A stretch of DNA of 5,879 bases from Gammaproteobacteria bacterium GWE2_37_16. GTDB lineage: Bacteria; Pseudomonadota; Gammaproteobacteria; UBA9339. The stretch spans positions 1 through 5,879 of the forward strand of contig MGXG01000080.1 in assembly GCA_001801285.1 (NCBI GenBank). Direction: 5' to 3'. Below the pieces are notes generated by a model. The model made no database searches. It was not told the origin of the DNA and worked only from the letters and a program-made list of their open reading frames with translations. This document shows, piece after piece, positions 1 to 5,879 of this stretch. Made by a program: the position numbers and the translations under genes. Numbering within the stretch: position 1 is the stretch's first letter; the number at the start of each line of letters is the position of its first letter.

Positions 1-96
1 AATTCCAAAGAAATTGGTATTCATAGTTTACAAAGTCGCCGCCTTTATCAAAGAATAATTGGCAGATTGTTGCTGTATGTGAAGTACTTAATTTAA
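1..96 (+). CDS. Possible C-terminal fragment of an unidentified plus-strand gene
   Basis: Plus frame 1 is open from the left edge for 31 codons and ends in TAA at 94-96, with a second in-frame TAA at 106-108. The peptide ends RLLLYVKYLI and is basic and hydrophobic, as a membrane-protein tail could be, but I recognise no family. Another plus frame (2-58) and a minus frame are also open over much of this stretch, so the choice of frame is uncertain. If real, the gene converges on kdpD with about 150 bases between their stops. Confidence 0.25.
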   Translation, partial: NSKEIGIHSLQSRRLYQRIIGRLLLYVKYLI

Positions 97-147
97 CTAA
101 ATAAATAAATAGATATTGCGGGTTCTATCGCAAAATTAAACTAAACC

Positions 148-169
148 GTAGCAGGATAATTGTATCCGC
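148..169 (+). repeat. Possible degenerate GTAG-type palindrome downstream of kdpD
   Basis: GTAG at 148-151 leads into GC-A-GGATA-ATTG-TATCC-GC at 151-169 (the G at 151 is shared), a hairpin of five pairs, or seven with a bulged A. The preceding CC also matches the CCGTAGC start of REP unit 1 at 2910-2916. The inner sequence differs from the 2908-3001 pair, so common origin is only a suggestion. The rest of 97-250 contains TTGCG/CGCAA at 116-133, GCAG/CTGC at 168-179 and no gene I can support. Confidence 0.25.
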
Positions 170-212
170 AGAAGTCTGCATTTGGTCTTTGATAATATTT
201 GCGACAGAATCC

Positions 213-237
213 AAAAAAAAAATCGTCACTAAGTAAC
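213..237 (-). terminator. Candidate intrinsic terminator of the kdp operon, downstream of kdpD
   Basis: On the coding (minus) strand, 14 bases after the kdpD stop, GTTAC-TTA-GTGAC can form a five-pair stem (one G-U pair) with a three-base loop. After a two-base gap it is followed by ten T in a row (plus-strand A-run 213-222). The stem is short for an intrinsic terminator, so the long T-tract is the main support. Its position at the end of the operon fits that role. Confidence 0.4.
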
Positions 238-250
238 AAAAATTTAAAAT

Positions 251-2218
251 TCAATTTTTTTTCTCTCCTACCAGCTGATCCACTTCAATAACAAAAGCCG
301 TTTGATTAGCGAAGGTTTCTAATAAATGCAATTGTTCAGGAATGGCTAAACGTTCAGGATCAACAGGTTGCACACGCAAAACTCCAACGACTGCCTGTTT
401 ACCAAGCAAGGGAACATAAACCGCAGGAACAAAAGGCAATGTTTGCGTTCCAAGACCCGCGACTTGCCCCATATCATAAACCCAACGAGCAACGCTTTGT
501 TCTTTTTCATCGGCTATAAAATCAGCTCCGGAGTTAGCTCTAATGGTGAGACAATTATATTCATCCGGTAATATTGCCGCCACATGGCTATCAAAAACAT
601 CAGCAATATGATACACTGCTGTTTGCAAAATTTGATCTAACCCACGACTACTGGCAAGTTTACGACTCAAAGCATACATAGCAGCGGTACGCCTTTCCCG
701 CAAACGTGCGATTGCCGCCTGTCTTTCGATTTTGATGGTTAACTGGCTAACAATTAATGCAACCAATAACATTACAACGTGTGTAATTAGATATTGCGTG
801 TTGTGAAAAACAAACTTTAATTTAGGCGGCACAAAGAAAAAGGAAAAAGCCAAAACACTAATTATGGAAACCAAAATAGCTGGTCCGCGTTTGCCGCGCA
901 TTGAAACTAAAACCACACCTAACAAATAAACCATTGCCATGGTACTTAGACCAATACGCGGCAAAAAAGCAAAACCAAACAAAGTACACAATAAAACTGC
1001 AACAACGCCTAATAAATACGATTGCCATGTGCTGGTATGTTCTAATTTAATAATAGGCAAAAAGCGATGACTCTTATCATAGCCACCCTGAATCACATAA
1101 ACATCAATATCGCCGCTGCGTCGCAATAATTCATCGACAAAACTACCGAAAAAAAAGGTTTTGATACGAGAACGCAGATCTTTACCTATCACAATTTTGG
1201 TAACGTTGCGATCTCTGGCAAAAGCAATTAATTCCTCAACAACATCACGTCCACTAAGAGTATAGGTTTCTCCTCCTAAACGTTCTGCCAAACGAAAATT
1301 ATTTTCCAGATAATGGCGTTCAATTTCTGACAGGTTAGCTTTTTTTATCGTTTCAACATAAACGGCCATCCATTCCGCTTGCAGTCTTGCTGCCATACGC
1401 CGCGCTGCGCGTATTAACTTTGCCGCTTGAGCATTTGGTTCAACACAAACCACAAGACGTTCCGTGGTTGGCCAGGTTTTTTGAATGGCTTGATCTTCCC
1501 GATATGACAAAGCCTGCGCACCAACTCTTTCTGCGGTAATACGCAAAGCGAGCTCACGTAAAGCAATTAAATTACCTTTATTGAAGAAATTTTGCTTGGC
1601 AAGTTCGGCTTGTTCAGGTGCATAAACTCGCCCTTCTTGCAAACGTTTTAGCAAATCATCTGGCGGCAAATCCACAAGTTCAACAACATCAGCCTCTTCT
1701 AAAATCGCATCTGGAACGGTTTCACGCACAGTTACACCAGTAATCTGTGTCACAATATCATTGAGACTTTCCAAGTGCTGAACATTAAGAGTGGTATAAA
1801 CATTGATGCCACGCTCTAAAATTTCTTTAACATCTTGCCAACGTTTAATGTGACGTGAATTAGGTAAATTGGTATGAGCAAGTTCATCGATTAAAAGTAA
1901 ACCAGGTTTACGCTCTATTGCTTTATCTATATCGAATTCTTGTAAAACGCGACCATGATAATTGATTTTACGTAGTGGCAATTGTTCTATCTGCGAGAGC
2001 ATAGTCTCTAGTTCTTTGCGACCGTGAGTTTCGATAAGACCTGCTACAACATCGACACCTTCAGCCAATCTTTCATTAGCATCTTGTAACATCGTATGAG
2101 TTTTCCCCACCCCAGGCGCAGCACCAAAAAAAATCTTTAGCTTCCCCTTAGACTCTTTGCGCTCATCTGCTTTAATGCGGGCTAGTATAACTTCTGGATC
2201 GGGACGTTTGTCGAGCAT
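251..2218 (-). CDS. kdpD: Truncated KdpD: sensor, USP-like, membrane and GAF domains without histidine kinase
   Basis: Full-length KdpD (about 895 residues) is the membrane sensor kinase for K+ limitation that phosphorylates KdpE. This protein has 655 residues. It contains the N-terminal KdpD domain (about 6-230) with Walker A GAAPGVGKT at 32-40 and Walker B-like LLLIDELAHTN at 107-117; a universal-stress-protein-like domain (about 252-378); four hydrophobic spans (about 401-420, 424-440, 446-464, 475-493); a basic, helical linker (about 494-512); and a GAF domain (about 513-645). It then ends in VGEKKN and a TGA, about where the dimerisation/phosphoacceptor helix should begin. No H-box (SHDLRTPL type), N, G1 or G2 motifs are present. 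The retained domains are intact and uninterrupted. An in-frame TGA at 2222-2224 fixes the 5' limit, and the opening RPDPEV agrees with the usual KdpD N-terminus. KdpD proteins lacking the kinase are known in some bacteria, so this may be a functional short form; a deletion derivative is the alternative. Confidence 0.93.
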   Translation of the reverse strand: MLDKRPDPEVILARIKADERKESKGKLKIFFGAAPGVGKTHTMLQDANERLAEGVDVVAGLIETHGRKELETMLSQIEQLPLRKINYHGRVLQEFDIDKAIERKPGLLLIDELAHTNLPNSRHIKRWQDVKEILERGINVYTTLNVQHLESLNDIVTQITGVTVRETVPDAILEEADVVELVDLPPDDLLKRLQEGRVYAPEQAELAKQNFFNKGNLIALRELALRITAERVGAQALSYREDQAIQKTWPTTERLVVCVEPNAQAAKLIRAARRMAARLQAEWMAVYVETIKKANLSEIERHYLENNFRLAERLGGETYTLSGRDVVEELIAFARDRNVTKIVIGKDLRSRIKTFFFGSFVDELLRRSGDIDVYVIQGGYDKSHRFLPIIKLEHTSTWQSYLLGVVAVLLCTLFGFAFLPRIGLSTMAMVYLLGVVLVSMRGKRGPAILVSIISVLAFSFFFVPPKLKFVFHNTQYLITHVVMLLVALIVSQLTIKIERQAAIARLRERRTAAMYALSRKLASSRGLDQILQTAVYHIADVFDSHVAAILPDEYNCLTIRANSGADFIADEKEQSVARWVYDMGQVAGLGTQTLPFVPAVYVPLLGKQAVVGVLRVQPVDPERLAIPEQLHLLETFANQTAFVIEVDQLVGEKKN

Positions 2219-2231
2219 AACTCAGTTAATG

Positions 2232-2246
2232 TGTCACTTCGTGATA
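2232..2246 (-). other. Small hairpin in the kdpC-kdpD spacer
   Basis: The coding strand reads TATCAC-GAA-GTGACA, giving a stem of about six pairs (one G-U) with a GAA loop, in the 45 bases between the kdpC stop and the kdpD start. No T-run follows. It lies 13 bases upstream of the kdpD start codon and might influence kdpD translation, which also lacks a clear Shine-Dalgarno sequence. Confidence 0.35.
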
Positions 2247-2263
2247 GTTTATAAATTAGTTCA

Positions 2264-2848
2264 TTATTTTATTGCATCAAGCGCCATATTCAGCTGCAAA
2301 ACATTTACGCGCGGTTCACCAAGAAATCCGAATTGTCTTTTTTGTATATGGGCATTAACGATAGCTAAAACCTCTTTATCGTTCATATTTCGCGCATTGG
2401 CAACTCTGTGTAGCTGATAAATGGCTGCTAATGGACTAATTTCTGGATCAAGGCCACTACCTGATGCTGTAACTAAATCAATTGGAATTGGTTGTTTATT
2501 TTCCGGATCGCTTTTTTTCAAAATATCAATACGTTTATGAATAGCGGCAATTAATTTTGGGTTAGTCGGACCTAAATTAGACCCTTTAGAATCAGCTGAA
2601 TTATATGGAAAAATACCAGTTGCCGATGGTCTTCCCCAAAAATATTTAGGACTGGAAAAATATTGCCCAATTAGTTTTGAACCAATTATTTTATTGTTGG
2701 ATACAACTAAACTGCCATTGGCTTTTTGGGGAAATAATATTTGTGCAAAAATAGTTATTGCACCTGTATAGACAACACCGATCAAAAAGGTAAAAGCGCA
2801 TAGCACAACTATTGCGGATTTGAATTGGTTATAAAAAATCTTAAACAT
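2264..2848 (-). CDS. kdpC: KdpC, single-span accessory subunit of the Kdp ATPase
   Basis: KdpC is needed for assembly and ATP-dependent activity of the pump; it has one membrane helix and a soluble periplasmic domain. At 194 residues it matches the family length (about 190). Visible marks are: one hydrophobic helix at about 11-34; IGSKLIGQYF at 55-64; YFWGRPSATG at 69-78; a GSNLGPTNPKL segment at 89-99; the signature VTASGSGLDPEISPLAA at 126-142; and the C-terminal LGEPRVNVLQLN at 176-187. An in-frame TGA at 2861-2863, five codons upstream, supports this start. The ribosome-binding site is weak, with only a distant GAG in an A-rich leader. The gene is separated from kdpB by 206 bases holding a REP-like pair, which is long for this operon, and kdpD follows 45 bases later. 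Confidence 0.97.
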   Translation of the reverse strand: MFKIFYNQFKSAIVVLCAFTFLIGVVYTGAITIFAQILFPQKANGSLVVSNNKIIGSKLIGQYFSSPKYFWGRPSATGIFPYNSADSKGSNLGPTNPKLIAAIHKRIDILKKSDPENKQPIPIDLVTASGSGLDPEISPLAAIYQLHRVANARNMNDKEVLAIVNAHIQKRQFGFLGEPRVNVLQLNMALDAIK

Positions 2849-2892
2849 AATTATTTTTTCTCAATCACTTTTTTATAATAGCTCAAAAACTT

Positions 2893-2939
2893 AAAAAAAA
2901 TCACAAATACCGTAGCCGCAAGTTTTAACTTGCGCGGTA
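2893..2939 (-). terminator. Candidate attenuator or partial terminator between kdpB and kdpC
   Basis: In the direction of kdp transcription, REP unit 1 reads TACC, then the stem CGCAAGTT/AACTTGCG, then GGTA. It is followed directly by a T-rich stretch, TTTGTGA and eight T (plus-strand A-run 2893-2900). This is a stem of seven or eight pairs extended by four outer pairs, with a U-rich tail starting close behind it. It could stop a fraction of transcripts after kdpB, or protect the kdpAB message 3' end. The gap between the inner stem and the T8 run weakens the case for an efficient terminator. Confidence 0.35.
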
Positions 2940-3001
2940 AATATTGCGCTAATATATGGTTTAGCACAGATTATATCGCGGGCTAAAGCCAGCGGCTACA
3001 G
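2908..3001. repeat. Pair of inverted REP-like palindromes (BIME-like) between kdpB and kdpC
   Basis: Two related units face each other. Unit 1 (plus strand) starts GTAGCCGC at 2912-2919 and contains the hairpin CGCAAGTT-TT-AACTTGCG at 2917-2934, flanked by TACC (2908-2911) and GGTA (2936-2939). Unit 2 (minus strand) starts GTAGCCGC at 2999-2992 and continues as an imperfect hairpin, CGC-T-GGC-TTTA-GCC-C-GCG, down to 2977. The ends therefore form an eight-base perfect inverted repeat enclosing 88 bases. The linker has its own hairpin, GCTAA (2948-2952) with TTAGC (2961-2965). A GTAG tetranucleotide at the foot of a palindrome is the known layout of REP sequences mobilised by REP-associated tyrosine transposases (RAYTs). 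No transposase is in this window, and copy number elsewhere cannot be seen here. Confidence 0.65.
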
Positions 3002-3054
3002 GATCCTATTTATGGATATTCTTTATAAAATTCAACATTAAAAATTTATAATTT

Positions 3055-5130
3055 CTAAAAAATCGTTTGTATTGAATGTAAAATCATATCAATCAGCTTA
3101 ATCCCTAAAAATGGCACCAACAGTCCACCAAAACCATAAACAAAAACATTGTTAAATAAAAGTTTTGCCGCTGGAACGTGCTTATACTGAATACCACGCA
3201 ACGCCAAAGGAATTAGAAAAACTATCACTAAACCATTAAAAATCACTGCCGACAAAATAGCGTTTTGCGGTGTGCTTAAGTGCATGACATTTAATACGTT
3301 AAGAATTGGATAAGTGCCAGCAAACGCTGCAGGAATAATAGCAAAATACTTGGCGAGATCATTAGAAATACTAAAGGTAGTTAAAGCTCCGCGCGTCATT
3401 AGTAATTGTTTACCAATTTCCACAATTTGAATTAACTTGGTTGGATTGGAATCAAGATCAACCATATTGCCAGCTTCCTTAGCGGCTTGAGTTCCAGTAT
3501 TCATAGCCACAGCAACATCAGCTTGCGCTAGCGCTGGGGCATCATTCGTACCATCGCCGGTCATGGCAACTAAATGCCCACCGGCTTGCATTTCACGAAT
3601 CAATCTTAATTTGTCTTCCGGTTTTGCCTGGGCAAGGAAATCATCAACGCCAGCTTCCGCTGCGATCGCAGCCGCTGTTAGGGTATTATCCCCTGTAACC
3701 ATAATGGTTTTGATACCCATTTTTCTTAATTCTGCAAACCGTTCCTTGATACCGCCTTTTACTATGTCTTTTAAACGAATAATACCCAATACTTTAGATC
3801 CTTCGGCGACAACCAAAGGCGTTCCTCCTTGTCTTGCAATTGTCTCAATTTGTCCTTTAACGCTTAAAGGGAAAACGCCATCAACCTTCTTAATATAATC
3901 TTCGACAGCATCAGCGGCGCCTTTACGAATTTGTCTATCTCCCAAATCCACGCCACTCATACGTGTTTGAGCTGTAAACGGTATAAATGTAGCATTTAAA
4001 TCGTGAATATTTCGTCCGCGTAAACCATATTTTTCTTTAGCTAAAACAACAATGCTACGTCCTTCTGGAGTTTCATCGGATAAAGAAGCCAATTGCGCAG
4101 CATCGGCAAGTGCTACCTCAGAAATTCCTTCAGCCGGAACAAAATCTGTCGCCTGTCGATTACCTAAAGTTATAGTTCCCGTCTTATCCAGTAATAAAAC
4201 ATCGACATCTCCAGCAGCTTCTACGGCGCGCCCTGAAGTTGCAATAACATTCGCCTGAATCATGCGATCCATACCAGCTATTCCTATAGCAGAAAGAAGT
4301 CCACCAATAGTTGTTGGTGCCAAACAGACAAATAGAGATACCAAAACCGTATAAGAAACCGGCAAACCTTTACCAGCAGAAAAAACTGCGTAAACAGAAA
4401 ATGGTGCTAAAGTTACGGTTACCAGTAAAAAAATGATCGTTAAGGTTGCCAATAAAATATTTAAAGCAAGTTCATTTGGCGTTTTCTGGCGTTTAGCGCC
4501 TTCAACCAAAGAAATCATGCGGTCTATAAATCCTTCGCCTGGATTAGACGTAACACGAATAATTAACCAATCAGAAATAACTCGCGTACCACCCGTTACC
4601 GAACTGCGATCCCCTCCACTTTCACGAATAACTGGCGCACTTTCACCCGTAATAGCGCTTTCGTTTACTGAAGCAACCCCCTCTATTACTTCACCATCAC
4701 CAGGAACAAAATCACCAGCTTCTACCAAAACCACATCATTAGCGCTAAGGGTTTCTGAATTAACCAGAGTAACTTTCGCATCATACCTGGCTTCTGCAAG
4801 TAATTTTGCTTGAATACTGCTTTTGGTAGCACGCAAAGAAGCCGCTTGCGCTTTACCACGCCCTTCCGCCATAGCCTCTGCGAAATTGGCAAACAAAACA
4901 GTAAACCAAAGCCAAAACATAATGGCGGCAATAAAACCAATCGGTGCCTCACCCTCTCCAAATAATGCTTGAAAAAAAAATACCGTAACCAAAACACATC
5001 CGACAAAAACTGTAAACATGATCGGATTATGGATTAGATGTTTTGGATTAAGCTTTAAAAAAGCGCTCCAAAGTGCCGGCTTCAGGATAGTCGGTTCAAA
5101 AAGAGAAATATTACGATTTTTTGTTGCCAT
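3055..5130 (-). CDS. kdpB: KdpB, catalytic P-type ATPase subunit of the Kdp potassium pump
   Basis: KdpB hydrolyses ATP to drive K+ uptake through KdpA. It is 691 residues long (E. coli KdpB is about 682), so it appears complete. In order: two N-terminal membrane spans (about 37-55 and 63-82); the actuator domain with TGES at 161-164, whose serine corresponds to the inhibitory phosphorylation site known in E. coli (Ser162); spans around 222-246 and 255-285 with APTTIGG at 271-277; the phosphorylation motif DKTGT with Asp315; the nucleotide-binding domain (about 325-450); MVTGDN at 477-482; the hinge TGDGTNDAPAL at 524-534; and SISNDLAKYF at 587-596, carrying the membrane Asp591/Lys594 pair known to matter for coupling. 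Three more hydrophobic segments end the protein. The start is bounded by an in-frame TAA at 5140-5142, four codons upstream. There is no recognisable Shine-Dalgarno sequence. A run of nine T on the coding strand encodes Phe51-53. Confidence 0.99.
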   Translation of the reverse strand: MATKNRNISLFEPTILKPALWSAFLKLNPKHLIHNPIMFTVFVGCVLVTVFFFQALFGEGEAPIGFIAAIMFWLWFTVLFANFAEAMAEGRGKAQAASLRATKSSIQAKLLAEARYDAKVTLVNSETLSANDVVLVEAGDFVPGDGEVIEGVASVNESAITGESAPVIRESGGDRSSVTGGTRVISDWLIIRVTSNPGEGFIDRMISLVEGAKRQKTPNELALNILLATLTIIFLLVTVTLAPFSVYAVFSAGKGLPVSYTVLVSLFVCLAPTTIGGLLSAIGIAGMDRMIQANVIATSGRAVEAAGDVDVLLLDKTGTITLGNRQATDFVPAEGISEVALADAAQLASLSDETPEGRSIVVLAKEKYGLRGRNIHDLNATFIPFTAQTRMSGVDLGDRQIRKGAADAVEDYIKKVDGVFPLSVKGQIETIARQGGTPLVVAEGSKVLGIIRLKDIVKGGIKERFAELRKMGIKTIMVTGDNTLTAAAIAAEAGVDDFLAQAKPEDKLRLIREMQAGGHLVAMTGDGTNDAPALAQADVAVAMNTGTQAAKEAGNMVDLDSNPTKLIQIVEIGKQLLMTRGALTTFSISNDLAKYFAIIPAAFAGTYPILNVLNVMHLSTPQNAILSAVIFNGLVIVFLIPLALRGIQYKHVPAAKLLFNNVFVYGFGGLLVPFLGIKLIDMILHSIQTIF

Positions 5131-5144
5131 ACTGGGAAATTATG

Positions 5145-5169
5145 AATTTTGAATTATAAATTTTGAATT
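5145..5169. repeat. Short AT-rich tandem repeat in the kdpA-kdpB spacer
   Basis: The word AATTTTGAATT occurs twice, at 5145-5155 and 5159-5169, with a 14-base period. It sits in the 69-base spacer between the kdpA stop and the kdpB start. It occupies the place where a kdpB ribosome-binding region would begin but contains no Shine-Dalgarno-like sequence. Chance is possible in AT-rich DNA, but the match is exact over 11 bases. Confidence 0.6.
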
Positions 5170-5175
5170 TACATA

Positions 5176-5186
5176 TCGCTTTGCGA
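5176..5186 (-). other. Small hairpin in the kdpA-kdpB spacer
   Basis: The coding strand reads TCGC-AAA-GCGA, a four-pair stem with a three-base loop, 13 bases after the kdpA stop. It is not followed by a T-tract, so it is not a terminator as such. It could mark an mRNA processing or stability site, or be fortuitous. Confidence 0.3.
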
Positions 5187-5199
5187 AGATTTAAAATTC

Positions 5200-5879
5200 C
5201 TACATAAGGTTTTCCACTATTGGTCCTAACGCCAATACTGGAAAAAAGGTCAATGCCCCAATGATTAAAATAATACTAATAACTAAACCTACAAACAATA
5301 CAGTATGAGTTGGCATAGTTCCAAGCCCTGCAGGTATGATTTTTTTACGTGCCAAAGAACCTGCTATAGCTAAAACTGGAACGATAATCCAAAAACGCGC
5401 AAACAACATAGCCAACCCAGTTAAAATATTATAAAAAGACGTATTCGCATTCAGCCCAGAAAAAGCACTGCCATTATTATTTGCCGTTGAGGTAAAAGTA
5501 TAAAGAATCTCGCTAAAACCATGTGCGCCAGGATTACTTACTGATGCTCTGCCAGAAGCAGTCATAACCGCTATAGCGGTAAATAGCAAAATTAAAAAAT
5601 GTGGTACTAAAATCACAAAAGAAGCCATTTTCATTTCAAAAACTTCAATTTTTTTGCCTAAATATTCAGGAGTACGCCCCACCATTAAACCAGCTATAAA
5701 AACCGTAAGAATTACAAAAATCAGCATGCCGTAAAGACCTGAGCCCGCTCCACCATAAATGATTTCACCAAGTTGCATCATACACATTGGAACCAAGCCA
5801 CCTAAAGGCGTGAATGAATCGAGCATTGCATTGGTTGATCCATTGGAAGCGGCTGTAGTTGACGTTGCCCAAATAGCAG
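5200..5879 (-). CDS. kdpA: KdpA, K+-binding channel-like subunit of the Kdp ATPase (C-terminal part; 5' end outside window)
   Basis: KdpA is the inner-membrane subunit that selects and conducts K+ in the KdpFABC pump. It belongs to the superfamily of K+ transporters built from four repeated pore-loop units. About 225 codons are present of a family length near 560. The reading frame stays open to the right edge, so the methionine at 5824-5826 is internal: the 17 codons before it read WATSTTAASNGSTNAM-like sequence, which is the third pore loop. Next come GEIIYGGAGSGLYGM and the highly conserved GRTPEYLGKK loop. The fourth pore loop follows as ANNNGSAFSGL, then LPTHTVLFVGL and a final hydrophobic segment ending LGPIVENLM before a TAG stop. 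All hallmark motifs are intact. kdpB follows after 69 bases. The identification is firm; only the missing N-terminal half, with the first two pore loops, cannot be judged. Confidence 0.97.
   Translation of the reverse strand, partial: AIWATSTTAASNGSTNAMLDSFTPLGGLVPMCMMQLGEIIYGGAGSGLYGMLIFVILTVFIAGLMVGRTPEYLGKKIEVFEMKMASFVILVPHFLILLFTAIAVMTASGRASVSNPGAHGFSEILYTFTSTANNNGSAFSGLNANTSFYNILTGLAMLFARFWIIVPVLAIAGSLARKKIIPAGLGTMPTHTVLFVGLVISIILIIGALTFFPVLALGPIVENLM

Noticed and set aside
1..126. Minus-strand frame open for about 40 codons, considered as a leftover of the KdpD kinase domain
   Set aside because: It contains SHTATI but no real H-box, N-box or glycine-rich motifs, has no start codon in frame, and is separated from kdpD by stops.
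368..571. 67-codon open frame on the plus strand
   Set aside because: It lies wholly inside kdpD on the opposite strand and its product resembles no family; the kdpD reading of the same bases is a clear GAF domain.
2157..2417. 86-codon open frame on the plus strand across the kdpC-kdpD junction
   Set aside because: It is antisense to the conserved ends of two well-supported genes and has no recognisable product.
2871..2906. Possible promoter before kdpC (TTGTGA and TATTAT on the minus strand)
   Set aside because: The spacing is about 20 bases, too long for a standard sigma-70 promoter, and such matches are common in this AT-rich spacer.
2908..3001. CRISPR array or insertion sequence
   Set aside because: There are only two inverted units, no regular direct repeats with unique spacers, and no transposase coding sequence.
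3563..3898. 111-codon open frame on the plus strand
   Set aside because: Antisense to the kdpB nucleotide-binding domain, hinge motif and TGDN region; a by-product of conserved coding on the other strand.
4052..4258. 68-codon open frame on the plus strand
   Set aside because: Antisense to the kdpB DKTGT region, with low-complexity Ser/Ala/Thr composition typical of a shadow frame.
4433..4813. 126-codon open frame on the plus strand
   Set aside because: Antisense to the kdpB actuator domain, Ser/Thr/Pro-rich, with no family resemblance.
4722..5006. 94-codon open frame on the minus strand in a different frame from kdpB
   Set aside because: It overlaps the conserved N-terminal part of kdpB in the same direction; the kdpB frame carries the recognised sequence.

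Overview
The window holds the 3' part of a potassium-scavenging kdp operon, all on the minus strand and read from right to left: kdpA (its start lies beyond the right edge), kdpB, kdpC and then a kdpD that is cut short. Together KdpA, KdpB and KdpC form the high-affinity K+-importing P-type ATPase of the inner membrane. KdpA is the channel-like K+-binding subunit, KdpB the ATP-hydrolysing subunit, and KdpC a small single-span subunit. KdpD normally is the sensor kinase that turns the operon on through the response regulator KdpE.

The base composition is AT-rich and the four proteins look proteobacterial (KdpA and KdpB are very close in wording to enterobacterial ones). A gammaproteobacterium with a fairly low GC content is my best guess; I cannot name a genus.

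Layout by plus-strand coordinate: 1-96, a possible C-terminal fragment of an unidentified plus-strand gene; 97-250, a gene-free convergent region with small hairpins and a T-tract terminator candidate for the kdp operon; 251-2218 kdpD; 2219-2263 spacer with a small hairpin; 2264-2848 kdpC; 2849-3054, an unusually long kdpB-kdpC spacer carrying a pair of inverted REP-like palindromes; 3055-5130 kdpB; 5131-5199 spacer with a short AT-rich tandem repeat; 5200-5879 kdpA, partial.

Two points stand out. First, KdpD has the ATP-binding sensor domain, the universal-stress-like domain, four membrane spans and a GAF domain, but stops before the histidine-kinase domains. No kinase remnant follows in any frame and no kdpE is seen. 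The operon therefore either uses a kinase encoded elsewhere or has kept KdpD for a non-kinase role. Second, the REP-like pair between kdpB and kdpC includes a hairpin followed by a T-tract on the coding strand, so it could attenuate transcription inside an operon whose products assemble in fixed ratio. The promoter, kdpF and the start of kdpA lie outside the window.
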